Source: Leptobrachium leishanense
Lineage: Eukaryota; Chordata; Amphibia; Anura; Megophryidae
Assembly (NCBI GenBank): GCA_009667805.1
Contig: CM019069.1
Span: forward strand, 54,502,422 to 54,566,421
Direction of reading: 5' to 3'
DNA: 64,000 bases
Shown: positions 35,901 to 46,700 of the stretch, one piece after another
Layout of the letters: every line of letters starts with the position of its first letter
How positions within the stretch are numbered: the first letter of the stretch is position 1
The notes under the pieces: model-generated
Seen by the model: only the letters and a program-made list of their open reading frames with translations
Databases searched by the model: none
Told to the model about the DNA's origin: nothing
Made by a program: the position numbers and the translations under genes

Positions 35901-37005
35901 GTCTCCTCTAATGAAAAGGTTGCAGACCGTCCAGGGTGCAGCTCCTGGGGGAAAACCTCCCGCGAGACTCTTTGTACCTGAGAACGAAAGAGAAGAGGTA
36001 CTCAGCATCTATCATGACAATAAAACTTCCGGGCATATGGGTATCACCAAGACTGTGTCTAGTATCAGTAAACTCCTCTGGTGGCCCACGTTGCGCCGAG
36101 ACGTCAAAGATTACATTGCCGTGTGCGAAGTGTGCACAAGGCAGAAAAGTCCCAAGACAGCACCCATTGGCTTACTCCAGCCTTTGCCGATCCCCGAACG
36201 ACCCTGGTCACATATAGCCATGGATTTTATAGTAGAGCTACCTGAGTCAAGAGGGAATACAGTGATACTTACGATCATAGATCGATTTTCCAAGATGGGT
36301 CACTATGTTCCTCTTCAGAAACTACCTTCGGCAGCTGAACTGGTGCCCATATTCATTGCCAATGTGGTCCGCATTCACGGTGTCCCTCAGGAGATAGTCT
36401 CTGATAGGGGGACCCAATTCATCTCCGGATTCTGGAGGGGATTTTGTAAGAACGTGGGGATAGACCTCTCTTTCTCTTCGGCTTATCACCCGCAGACCAA
36501 TGGAGCAGCAGAACGAGCAAACCAAAACGTAGAGAAATATCTCAGGTGCTTCATCTCAGAACAGCAAGATAACTGGTCAGATCTGCTACCGTGGGCAGAA
36601 TATGCTATTAACAGCGCAGTGAGTGAATCCTCAGGTCATTCTCCTTTCTTTACTGTTTATGGCTTTGATCCTCCCGTGCTCCCCGCCATGTTTCCTGATT
36701 CCACGATTCCTGCTTTAGATAAACAACTGGCATCATTGAAGGAGACTTGGGGAAGAGTGAGACGGGCACTGGAGGAAAGTAGTACCATTCAGAAAACTAA
36801 GGCCGACAGACACAGGAGGCAGGCACCCGTGTATCAAGTTGGGGACAGGGTTTGGCTGTCTTCACGTAACATTAAGCTCTTAGTGCCTTCCATGAAGTTG
36901 GCTCCTAGGTATATCGGCCCCTATAAGATTCTACGGCGACTCAACCCTGTCTCCTATGCTTTGGCGTTACCCCCCATTTTAAAATACACAATGTGTTCCA
37001 TGTAA
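32971..37005 (+). CDS. Gag-Pol polyprotein, Ty3/gypsy (Tf1/sushi-like)
   Basis: One frame of 1344 codons encodes the structural and enzymatic proteins needed to package and copy the element. From the ATG at 32971: capsid-like Gag, then a CCHC zinc knuckle (residues 290-303), an aspartic protease with a DSGA motif (D364), reverse transcriptase with YLDD (680-683), RNase H with its first acidic residue near D830, and integrase with a zinc-binding H/C region followed by D1085, D1145 and E1181 (35 residues between the last two). Gag and Pol share one frame with no stop between them. The same frame is open upstream into the LTR (in-frame ATG at 32479). The true C-terminus is cut off: a base is missing in the C run at 36970-36975 compared with gypsy element 2, giving a premature stop at 37003-37005 before the chromodomain. 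Confidence 0.93.
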   Translation: MDPADLSNQLARIAARQEEQDHRMDQISLALQTLLNRSNTGTTNPPDPVLPRVSPVPPEGHRLSMKAPLRYDGTPSLCRGFLTQLEILFENNPGSCMSDKAKVGYLINHLTEKALLWATPLWENKKPIIYDYEGFTSELKRTFDPSRRATNAGRSLFHIKQGNKRVADYAIEFKTLVSEVLWPNDVLTLAFTEGLNEAFMFELAPLKLPESLDHLIDFCIAMDDQIRERRHPRDRPRRVLPPLPSLPRHPSTSGGSENVKTDLPVVEPMQIGRTGISEAEKAHRKEKGLCFYCAGADHFRLQCPQRPRVGRVEHSRMGFRTGDTQVVGSLCASFVDNEKKKSRILLPVSLSCGGVHLKTEAFLDSGASGNFMDKNFAAKSLIPLVLRERPLRVEAIDGNPLSCPHITHDTVDVCIKIGVLHQETIRFQIIESPSCPIVLGFPWLIEHNPVVDWVQRDIKCWGQSCQFKCLGTVNVIGSLNIATAPPLSTEVPECYRALKEVFSKARTEVLPPHRPYDCAIDLLPGTMPPRGHVYPLSQRENDIMEEYIRENLERGFIRRSSSPAGAGFFFVSKKEGDLRPCIDYRGLNRITIRNAYPIPLITELFDRLKGARVYTKLDLRGAYNLVRVKKGDEWKTAFNTRSGHYEYLVMPFGLCNAPAVFQDLINDTLREFLQEFVIVYLDDILIYSPDVDTHHVHVKQVLTKLLKAGLYCKLEKCLFDIVTVQFLGYIITPGGFQMDPKKLSAILDWPLPQGLKAIQRFLGFTNYYRRFIKDFSALVAPLTAMTKKGVGNQKWTPQATQAFETLKQAFTTAPVLRHPDPALPFQVEVDASELGLGAVLSQREAPDKPLHPCGFYSRKLSPAEKNYDIGNRELLAVIAALAEWRYLLEGSKDPIVIITDHKNLTYIGDAKRLNSRQARWSLFLSSFNYVLTYRPGSRNIKADALSRQYESYEHNIQDQHPIVPQERIIAATTISVSSPLMKRLQTVQGAAPGGKPPARLFVPENEREEVLSIYHDNKTSGHMGITKTVSSISKLLWWPTLRRDVKDYIAVCEVCTRQKSPKTAPIGLLQPLPIPERPWSHIAMDFIVELPESRGNTVILTIIDRFSKMGHYVPLQKLPSAAELVPIFIANVVRIHGVPQEIVSDRGTQFISGFWRGFCKNVGIDLSFSSAYHPQTNGAAERANQNVEKYLRCFISEQQDNWSDLLPWAEYAINSAVSESSGHSPFFTVYGFDPPVLPAMFPDSTIPALDKQLASLKETWGRVRRALEESSTIQKTKADRHRRQAPVYQVGDRVWLSSRNIKLLVPSMKLAPRYIGPYKILRRLNPVSYALALPPILKYTMCSM

Positions 37006-37439
37006 ACCTTTTGAAGCCACTGTTATGTAACCGGTACACCAAAGTCCATGCTCCACCGCCTCCTGTCTCTGTGGAGGGCGAGGAGGAATTCGAAGTTAAG
37101 GCCATTCTGGGTGCCAGGCTGTCTAGGGGGTCCTTGCAGTATTTGGTGGATTGGGTGGGGTACGGCCCAGAGGATCGTTCTTGGGTACCGGCTGAGGAAG
37201 TCCATGCTCCTAGGCTGGTGAGGGCCTTCTATTCCGCACACCCCCGTGCCCCTGGGGGTCGTCCAGTGGCCGCCCCTGGAGGGGGGGGTTCTGTCACGGG
37301 GATCCAGGGGATGGGGCGCCTGGCAGCAGCTTCCTCGCTGCTCGCTGGCCAGGCGCCGAATGTAAGCGCTTCCGGGCCCGCTCACGTGGGACGCCGAGGG
37401 GCGGGGCCTGGCGCTGTGACGCGGACCCGCCGGGTTTAA
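36976..37439 (+). pseudogene. Out-of-frame Pol C-terminus with chromodomain
   Basis: This frame continues Pol after the frameshift at 36970-36975. It carries a chromodomain (about 37078-37205; motifs EFEVKAIL, YLVDWVGYG, SWVPAEEV), the module that directs chromovirus integrase to modified histones. The frame runs about 147 bases into the 3' LTR before stopping. The corresponding part of element 2 is at 43695-44330. A sequencing or assembly slip in the C run cannot be excluded; then the gene would be intact. Confidence 0.85.
37276..37291 (+). promoter_or_regulatory. Polypurine tract of gypsy element 1
   Basis: GGAGGGGGGGG-type run immediately before the 3' LTR, the expected plus-strand primer. 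Element 2 has the matching GGAGGGGGG run beside its 3' LTR (43737-43751, minus strand). Confidence 0.8.
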
Positions 37440-38267
37440 ATCCCAGTCTCTCCCATACACCGGTGCCCTGACGTGGTATTCACATCCCGCAGAGCTCTTG
37501 TGTTATTTTCCTGAACGTGTCCTCTTGTGTATTGACCCCTGGCATTGGCAAACGAACCCTCCTGTGTACCGACCCCTGGCATTGGCAAACGAACCCTCCT
37601 GTGTACCGACCCCTGGCATTGGCAAACGAACCCTCCTGTGTACCGACCCCTGGCATTGGCAAACGAACCCTCCTGTGTACCGACCCCTGGCATTGGCAAA
37701 CGAACCCTCCTGTGTACCGACCCCTGGCATTGGCAAACGAACCCTCCTGTGTATCGACCCCTGGCATTGGCAAACGAACCTCCTTGTGTATGACTCCTGG
37801 CATTGGCAAACGTACCCCTCTGTGTATGACTCCTGGCGTTTGCATATACTCTGTTCTAGGTTCTGCCCTTAACGTTGATACCGAGGTCAGTTTGTGTGGC
37901 ATCCTAAGCACACATCAGCCTACCTCTGCTATTACTAAAGTCCTAGGGAGGACTTGTGATCTGGTCTGTACCCCTGTCTGGTATTTCCCTTTCTTTGTCT
38001 GTTACCTGTTTCGTTGCCTTTATAGCTTTACCGACCATTCAAGGATCGGAAGAGTAGAAAGGGAGTTGCATAAAGAGATTTATATCTTAGCAGTCAGAAA
38101 GATTCGTGACAATACCCTATTCCATACCTCTGTCTGGTGTTACCCCTTATTCATATACTGTCTGGTTATTTGTCTGTTTAGTATCACCGACCATTCAAGG
38201 ATCGGAAGGGTAGAGAGCGGTCTGCGTAAAGGGACCACACTGTTGATTATCAGGGGGATCCGTGACA
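37292..38267 (+). repeat. 3' LTR of gypsy element 1
   Basis: 976 bp, same length as the 5' LTR and, as far as I can read, the same sequence, including the 37-bp array and the 156-bp duplication. Confidence 0.95.
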
Positions 38268-38634
38268 CGAACGCAGTGCAAACGCGCGTACAGCCGCACT
38301 TTATCACGGCCGTAGTAGCAGCAAATGACGGGCAATGGCAGGCAATATACGAAGTACGGCCGCACCAAAGTGCGGCCACGCAACGCAAGTACAGAGTGCG
38401 CTGCGTCCGCTAGCGGCGTGTGTGCGTGATTAGGAGACATCAGACGCTGCTAATGTCCAGCCAACATAACGTCCAGACACAAAAAGGGTTTTATTGATGA
38501 TCCGTACAAAATCACAGACGGAAATGCGCATCGTATGACCGCTATCGCGTATTCCGTGAAAAAATGCGTCCATTCGTTCAAACGCACTTTTTCACGGACA
38601 ACGAGAAAAATGCGTTTGTCTGACCCTAGCCTTA

Positions 38635-40305
38635 AAGGTCTTGTATTTCATTATGTGCTTATTAACCTTCTTTGACTGAAGAGGCTACCCTATATGCTAA
38701 CGCTTTCACTCCTGCTACATCACCTAAATATATATATATATATATATATATATCATAGACTGCTATATTGCCTTGTGTGTACCAAGCCTTGATACTGCTC
38801 TGAAAACCATCTAAGAAAAAGTCAGGCGCCACTGTTACTTGTTTTGGGACTGTTGTACCATCCTATTGGCCTTTCAAACAGAGTAGTGGCTTCGTTCAGC
38901 TCTCTCTCTCTGCACAGCGGTTCCTAAAATCGTGGCGCAGCTGTGACAGCTCCACTTCACCCAACGTTTTCACCGGATCGGTGGAGCTGGGGGGGCACTC
39001 CTCACATCCTGACCACTTTAGAACTGTAAAGTGCTCAGGAGGATGAGTAGAATGTTCTTTTAAACATGTCTTCTCAAACAGTTGGTAAAACCTAATGCTC
39101 TATCTGCTAGTTTTGTACTTAATAGAGTCGTTTGGATGTATGGCCCCTATTTCACTTTCAAACCAGATTATCAGGGTATTTGCTTTAATGATTTTGGCAA
39201 AACAAATTAACATAAATAAAGCAAAACCACCCAGTTTAGGGACCGGAGTATTGTCATAATGTTTTTTTCTCTCAGCCAATAGAATAATTTTTTTTAAATT
39301 TTTTATGTACATACTAAATTATGTATGTTCTTTGCCTAACAGGGACATCCTACAAGAAGGTCTTCAGTGTATTCCTTCCTATGAGTTGGCATGCCAACCA
39401 AACTGCGTTATTAAATACAATTTAACAGGAGTTCGCTTTGCCTACAACACATGAAATTGTGGGGTGCCCTTTCACTTTTGATTATAATTGAATATCACCC
39501 AATCCAAGATGAAAACCTCACATTAAAATACATTCTACATAAAAGTATTTATTTTTTTCTCTGGTTGATGGTGTCAGACATGGTGAGACAGAGAGATAGA
39601 ATTTAAAACTAATGATGCGCATAATACAATATCTCTGAACTGGTTGGTTTAATGACATTCTTTTACAGCAACATCAGAGAAAAAAATACAATCACAACAT
39701 AGTGCCATTTAACCGTATATAATAGCTACCGCTCTTTAGAGAAAATGCCCTCGGACTGTTCAGTCACATCATGTTATTTGCAAGGCTGTCCTAACTAGCT
39801 ACAAAAGCCTAAGGTTTTCACCAATTTGTCTCAAGAGACTTTTTCAAAGCAATGTACTGCAGACCTCTTGGCAGCAAAGATGTTTTGAAATAATGATATG
39901 AAGTTCTCTGAAGAAGCAAAGGGCAAAAATGAGATCTCATAACACGGCATAATGTGAAGGATATAAAAAAAAATGACATAAATAAAGCAGAGGACATTTG
40001 TACAGCCTTCCAGTACAGATGTAGTGCTGTTCATCGGGACACTGTCAATCTCTGAGACTTAAATCATTGTTTTAAAGCTTTATGTTAATGTCAGAATGAT
40101 TGATCTGCCAACATCCAAAAAGGCTAGACTGAGTTTTGTTCGTAGGATCATCATCGATGGTCACAAAGGACAAGGTAGCGTCGTAAGATGGTCCGGTCAT
40201 TTTGCATAATGCTTCCCTTACGAACCTTCCTCATTGAACTATTACAATTTATAAAGTACTATTTCTTCCCTAATTGGCCAAATATAATTTTTCCCCAGTG
40301 TGTAG
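38635..40305. other. Unassigned interval with TA microsatellite
   Basis: (TA)n at about 38728-38752. No gene recognised; 38820-39060 is moderately GC-rich without a long frame, the rest is AT-rich. Confidence 0.45.
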
Positions 40306-40835
40306 AAACATAGAAACATAGAAAAATGTCGGCAGATAAGAACCTTTTCGGCCCATCTAGTCTGCCCAATTACATGGATACTTTACCTGGATTTATCTTT
40401 GTTTAGGATAGCCTTATGCCTATCCCATGCCTGCTTAAATTCAATTACTGTTTTGGCCTCTACCACTTCTACTGGAAGACTGTTCCATGTATCCACCACC
40501 CTCTCAGTAAAATAATGCTTCCTGATGTTACTTTTAAACCTTTGCCCCTCTAATCTAAGACTATGTCCTCTTGTTTTGCTACTTTGTTTCCTTTTAAATA
40601 TACTCCCTTCCTCTACCTTGTGGATTCCCTTTACGTATTTAAATGTTTCTATCATATCTCCTCTGTCTCGTCTTTTTTCCAAGCTGTACATGTTAAGATC
40701 ATTAAGCCTTTCCTGGTAACTTTTCTCCTTCAAGCCGTACACCATTTTAGTAGCCCTTCTCTGAACTCTCTCTAAGATGTCTATATCCTTCTGGAGATAC
40801 GGTGTATTCTTCTCTACCTGAAAAATAAGTCAGCT
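40306..40835 (-). mobile_element. LINE 3' fragment (L2/CR1-like), minus strand
   Basis: The minus frame 40383-40745 (about 120 codons) reads EKSYQERLNDLNMYSLEKRR, RGDMIETFKYVKG, RLEGQRF and VDTWNSLPVEVV, the conserved end of ORF2 in jockey-superfamily LINEs. The 3' tail ends in repeats of TTTCTATG (40305-40325). It is 5' truncated and a different subfamily from 19249-19602. Confidence 0.85.
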
Positions 40836-42051
40836 CCTTCTCGCAGGTAATATCTAAGTAAATTCCTCTTTAATTACTATGCATAGGAACTTATTGGTTT
40901 TAATTTAGATTGCTGTACATGGGAAAAGTCCCATGTGATTTGATTTTTCTATCTAATTTTAATTTATTAAAATAGATCATCACATTTTCTTATTTTGGGC
41001 AGAATTAGACCCATAAAACCTATGAATATTAATGAATGAATACCTTAATGTGAATAGCAAAAAGTCTAGTAATTTTCTATAGCACGTTTTTTAGATGGAG
41101 GGTAGAAAGCTTTATCTTTCAAAATCCTAAAAGTCCAATTGAAAAAATGGTAGAAAAGATTAAGTTAATAGTATTTAAATTTTGGGTACAGTATATTATG
41201 AAATACAACTAATTAGCCACTATACTTTCATACAAAAAGAACAATAAAGAGCATAGGTAGGTCTGTATTCCAAGTGGACCTTTTGTTTTTCATGAGTGGA
41301 TCGATAAATATTGAGGAGCCAAACCATAACGGAACTCTCTCGTATTCCATGTTCAGAATTCATATTGTGTGTATGGCATTTATGTGACGGTACAAAGAAA
41401 TGTAAGTATTGCTTGTTTCTGGGACCATCTGCTGGAATTTCACTGCAAATAGTTATTGGATTTTTTGTTTTTCATTCTTCCATCCTTTTCCTCCTAGTAG
41501 CGCTGTCAAGAAGATGGGTCGTCATTATTTTGGCAGAGAGCTAGTTACTCCCGAATATAAATATCCCTAGCTGTCATATTTCCCAACAAGGTCCACACTA
41601 TTGTTTCCTCACGGTTTCTCCCATCCATTTTAGATACAGTTTTGCAGTGGAGGCTTGTCCATAGCGCAGTAGGGGCAGCGCTCTTCCATTTTTTTTCTCA
41701 ATAAAAAATAAATAAAACCATAAAATATAGAATCATTTTTGGTTTTTTTGTCATTTAACATGTGCCTCATTGATAAAATGTGTTATGTCTCTTTTAACAG
41801 TGTCCTTGTCTCCACAACTGTTGCTAGGCAGAGAAAAAAAATTAAGAAGATAATCTGATAATTTGTCTTGGACAGTGTCCAGAATCTGATAAGGGCTCTA
41901 TGGAAGGGCTTAATTATCACAGATGAAAGGTTAATAGTGCCCCTATATTATACTAATACATAGGAAGAATCATCCTATAGATAGAACAAACAGGCAATAT
42001 GTTATAGTTTAGTTACAAAACAAATTTTCTGCATTGGGCACATGGAGATGG
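40836..42051. other. Unassigned interval
   Basis: AT-rich; no gene recognised. The plus frame at 41311-41544 has no recognisable domain. Confidence 0.45.
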
Positions 42052-42454
42052 AAGGTGTCCAGGGCTGCCATCAGGGCATTACAGCCCATGCTGTGGAAAG
42101 GGGCCCGGGGACTGGGGGGGCCCGCCGTCGGCGGCTATATTTACTTTACTCCGCAGGCCTCGGAGGAGGTACTGCGGCCTACTGGGCCCGGCTGTCAAGC
42201 AGTGACTCAAAGATGGCGGCCAGCAACCGACGGGCCCCCTCTGATGATGTCAGAGGGGGTGCACCAGACATCTGCAGGCAGCCCATGCCCCCTCCGAATC
42301 ATCAGGCTTTCCCCCGAGTCGCGGCGCCGCACGTGTACTCTGCAGCGCTGTGAGGAAGTGATCATATAACGTCACTTCCTCCCAGCGTTCCATGATGCAC
42401 GTGGAGCCACACAGGAGAGAAGCACCGGCTCGAGTCCCAGCCTCGCAGGTAATT

Positions 42455-42535
42455 GATTTTTATTTATTTATTTATAAAAGGATTTTACCAGGAAGGATAC
42501 ATTGAGATTTCTCTCGTTTTCAAGTATGTCCTGAT
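42455..42535 (-). mobile_element. SINE 3'-end fragment, minus strand
   Basis: TTTACCAGGAAGGATACATTGAGA and following bases are the complement of the SINE end at about 54550-54600 (GAAATCTCATTGTATCC). A (TTTA)n tract borders it. Confidence 0.6.
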
Positions 42536-42544
42536 TACTGGGAA

Positions 42545-42915
42545 GGGGAGGGAATGAAATTAAATTAAAACGGGAGGGGACCCCCTTGGGGCTCCGAGCG
42601 AGAGCACACCTGGTGAGGCTCTCCTGCTGGTCACAGCGGATGGTCAATGCAGAGGTGCAGAGGTTTACAAGTTACCTCCTTGGACAGAGTGGCTGCTACA
42701 GTTCCTCTCAGATCTATCGTGGCGGTTGCTCTGTGTGCTTTCCTGGGAGATTTACGACCAGGTGGTGCTCTTATCTGTCTGCTGATTTTACAACGCCGCC
42801 CGCTGGCTCCCGGGGAGACCCTGTGGCTGGCTGGTGATGATTGATGGTCTGAATACCTCCTGAGTTGCTGTGTTTTATGGGGGTTTGTTTGGAGTGCCAC
42901 CATGTGCTTCCCTGC
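42545..42915 (+). other. hAT interior, possible LINE-derived segment (left part)
   Basis: GC-rich sequence up to the gypsy insertion point; with 48932-49760, which ends in an A-rich tail, it could be a decayed L1-like 3' region. No long conserved frame. Low certainty. Confidence 0.3.
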
Positions 42916-43736
42916 TGTCACGGATCCCCCTGATACCCAGAGTAGTGGTCCCTATACGCAGGTCACTCTCTAACCTTCCGATCCTTGAGTGGTCGGCTCT
43001 ACTAGACAGATTACTAGAATGGCAGTACAGAGCACATACAAGAGAGAATACCAGATATATATATAAGGTTCTAGGATAGTTCGTTCCCCCCTGGACCCTA
43101 GTAATATAAGAGGTAGTCTGATGTGTGCTTCGGGTGCCACACAGACTGACCTCAATACCGGAGTTAGGAGCAGAAGCGTGGGAAGTGTCACTGCCAATGC
43201 CAGGGGTCAGACACAAGAATGGTTCGTTTTCCAAATGCCAATGGTCATACACAGGGTGGTTCGTTTGCCAATGCCAGGGGTCATACACAGAGTAGTTCGT
43301 TTGCCAATGCCAGGGGTCATACACAGAGTAGTTCGTTTGCCAATGCCAGGGGTCATACACAGAGTAGTTCGTTTGCCAATGCCAGGGGTCATACACAGAG
43401 TGGTTCGTTGCCAATGCCAGGGGTCATACACAGATTAGTTATAAGTTTGCCAAAGCCAAGGCTCACAGATAGAATAAAGAAATTCAAACTTGAACACACA
43501 AGACACACGAGAGCTCTGCGGGATAATGATACCACGTCAGGGCACCGGTGAATAGTGAAGCTGGGTTTTAAACTTGGCGGGTCCGCGTCGTCACGCCAGT
43601 CCCCGCCCCCTGGCGTCCCACGTGAGCGCAGCCGGCTGCGTTATTACTCGGCGCCTGGCCAGCGAGCAGCGAGGAAGCCGCTGCCAGGCGCCCCCTAGAT
43701 CCAGCGCGGCCCGCGATACCAGCGCGGTCCGTGACA
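42916..43736 (-). repeat. 3' LTR of gypsy element 2
   Basis: 821 bp, TGTCACGG to CCGTGACA. Contains about seven units of a 36-bp array (43190-43435) related to the array in element 1. It has one unit fewer than the 5' LTR. Confidence 0.95.
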
Positions 43737-46700
43737 GAACCCCCCTCCACGGGCGGCCACCGGACGACCCCCAGGAGCACGAGGATGGGCCACGTAGAAG
43801 GCCTTCACCAACCGAGGCGCATGGACCTCAGCAGCCGGGAGCCAAGAACGATCCTCCGGCCCGTAGCCCACCCAGTCGACCAAATACTGTAAAGTGCCCC
43901 TTGATACCCTGGCATCCAAAATGGCCTGGACCTCAAACTCCTCCTCACCCTCCACTGAGATAGGAGGAGGTGGGACACGGACCTTGGTGTACCGATTACA
44001 CAAGAGAGGTTTTAAGAGGCTCACGTGGAACACGTTGTGAATCCGGATATGGGGAGGCAATGCCAAAGCATAGGAGACGGGGTTGAGTCGTCGCAAAACC
44101 TTATAGGGGCCTATGAATCTAGGCGCCAACTTCATGGAAGGCACTAGGAGCTTGATATTCCGCGAGGAAAGCCATACCCTGTCCCCAACCTGATACACAG
44201 GTGCCTGCCTCCTGCGTCTGTCAGCCTTGATTTTCTGGATGGCACTACTTTTCTCTAGTGCCTCCTTGACTTTCCCCCAAGTGTCCTTCAAGGACGCCAA
44301 ATGTTCATCCAAAGCAGGTATCGTGGTATCCGGAAACGTAGTCGTAACACAGGAGGATCGAAACCATAAACGGTGAAGAAAGGGGAATGTCCTGTGGATT
44401 CGCTCACAGCGCTGTTCAAAGCATACTCAGCCCATGGTAGCAGGTCTGACCAGTTATCTTGCTGTTCTGAGATAAAGCATCTGAGATACTTTTCTACATT
44501 TTGATTTGCACGTTCTGCTGCTCCGTTGGTCTGGGGGTGATAGGCCGACGAGAAAGACAAGTTTATCCCCACATTCTTACAAAACCCTTTCCAAAATCTG
44601 GAGACAAATTGGGTGCCCCTATCGGAGACAATCCCAAGAGGAATACCATGTATACGGACCACGTGGTTAATGAATATGGGCACCAGTTCGGCTGCCGACG
44701 GTAGTTTACGAAGAGGGACATAGTGACCCATCTTGGAGAACCGATCGATGATCGTAAGTATAACTGTGTTCCCTCTAGAATCGGGTAACTCCACTATGAA
44801 GTCCATAGCTAAGTGCGACCATGGTCGTTCTGGGATTGGCAGAGGTTGGAGCAAACCAATGGGTGCTGTTTTGGGGTTTTTATGTCTTGTGCAAACCTCG
44901 CACACGGCTATGTAATCTTTAACATCTCGGCGCAACGTGGGCCACCAAAAGATTTTATTGATGCTGGACACCGTTTTGGTGATTCCCATATGCCCAGACG
45001 TTTTACTATCATGATAAAGGTTTAATATTTCTTCTCTTTCACATTCAGGTACATAGAGTTTCGCGGAGGTTTCCCTTCAGGAGCCGTGCCCTGCACGGTT
45101 TGCAACCTTTTCAACAAAGGAGACGAGACATTAATCGTGGTAGAGGCTATAATCCTTTCTTGGGGTACAATGGGATGCTGATCTTGGATGTTGAATTCGT
45201 AGGACTCATGCTGTCTAGATAAAGCATCTGCTTTAACGTTTCTGGACCCAGGTCTATAGGTCAGTACGTAATTAAAGCTTGAAAGAAACAACGACCATCT
45301 CGCTTGTCTGGAATTTAACCGTTTAGCATCTCCAATGTATGTGAGATTTTTATGATCGGTTATGATAAGGATGGGGTCACTAGACCCTTCCAGTAGGTAT
45401 CTCCATTCTGCCAAGGCTGATATGACTGCTAACAACTCTCTGTTTCCTATGTCATAGTTCCTCTCTGCCGGGGAGAGTTTCCGGGAATAGAAGCCGCATG
45501 GATGCAAGAGTTTGTCGGGTGCTTCCCTCTGGGACAAGACTGCACCAAGACCTATTTCGGAGGCGTCAACTTCCACTTGGAATGGTAGAGCCGGATCCGG
45601 ATGTCTGAGTACCGGGGCCGTAGTAAACGCTTGTTTGAGTGCTTCAAAGGCTTGACTGGCTTGGGGTGTCCATTTCTGATTACCCACCCCTTTCTTAGTC
45701 ATGGCCGTGAGGGGAGATACCAAAACCGAAAAATCTTTAATGAACCTCCTATAATAATTAGTGAATCCTAGAAACCTTTGGATGGCTTTCAGTCCTTGGG
45801 GTAGAGGCCAGTCAAGGATTGCTGAGAGTTTGTTAGGATCCATCTGGAACCCCTGGGGTGTTATTATGTAGCCAAGGAAATGTACTGTCCTTATGTCAAA
45901 TAAACATTTCTCTAATTTACAATACAATCCAGCCTCCAACAATTTTTTCAGTACTTTTTTCACGTGGACATGATGGGTTACGATATCAGGCGAGTATATC
46001 AGGATGTCATCCAGATATACTATGACAAATACTTGCAGGAATTCCCGTAAGGTATCGTTTATGAGGTCTTGAAAAACAGCCGGCGCATTGCATAAGCCAA
46101 AAGGCATCACCAGGTACTCATAATGCCCACTTCTTGTATTAAAAGCCGTTTTCCATTCATGTCCCTCTTTAACCCTTACGAGGTTGTAAGCCCCGCGTAA
46201 ATCAAGTTTGGTATAAATATTGGCCCCTTTTAGGCGATCGAATAGTTCTGTGATTAGTGGTATGGGATAGGCGTTCCTTATGGTTATCCTGTTCAAACCT
46301 CTATAATCTATACAAGGCCGCAGGTCTCCCTCTTTTTTCGATACAAAAAAGAAACCTGCCCCTGCTGGGGAAGAGGACCGTCTGATGAAACCTCGCTCCA
46401 GGTTCTCCCTTATATACTCCTCCATAACGTCATTCTCTTTTTGGGACAAGGGGTATACATGTCCCCTAGGAGGCATAGTACCAGGGAGTAAATTTATAGC
46501 ACAGTCGTACGGGCGGTGCGGCGGTAGGACCTAAGTCCTGGACTTAGAGAAGACCTCCTTAAATCCCAAATATTGTTCAGGAACTTCTGTGGATAAAGGA
46601 GGGGCTGTGGCAACGTTGAGGCTACCTATTACGTTGACCCTCCCCATACAGTGCGATTGACAACGAGGACTCCAGTATTTTATGTCTCTTTGGGCCCAAT

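Larger units (their letters stand above)
31981..38267 (+). mobile_element. Ty3/gypsy retrotransposon 1, Tf1/sushi-like, full length
   Basis: Two LTRs of 976 bp (TGTCACGG...CCGTGACA) enclose gag, protease, reverse transcriptase, RNase H, integrase and a chromodomain in the chromovirus order. Target duplication CGAAC (31976-31980, 38268-38272). The LTRs appear identical on reading, so the insertion is young. Coding is continuous except for one lost base in a C run at 36970-36975 that puts the chromodomain out of frame. Priming appears to be by the element's own mRNA 5' end. Confidence 0.95.
31962..38632. mobile_element. Family 2 MITE interrupted by gypsy element 1
   Basis: The MITE's first 19 bases (31962-31980, AGGCTAGGGTCAGACGAAC) and the remaining 360 bases (38273-38632, ending CTGACCCTAGCCT) are separated by the retrotransposon. 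CGAAC is duplicated on both sides of the retrotransposon. TA flanks the whole (31960-31961, 38633-38634). Confidence 0.9.

Noticed and set aside
42875..43550. Overlapping frames in the LTR of element 2 on both strands
   Set aside because: Same cause: the 36-bp array is stop-free; no independent support.
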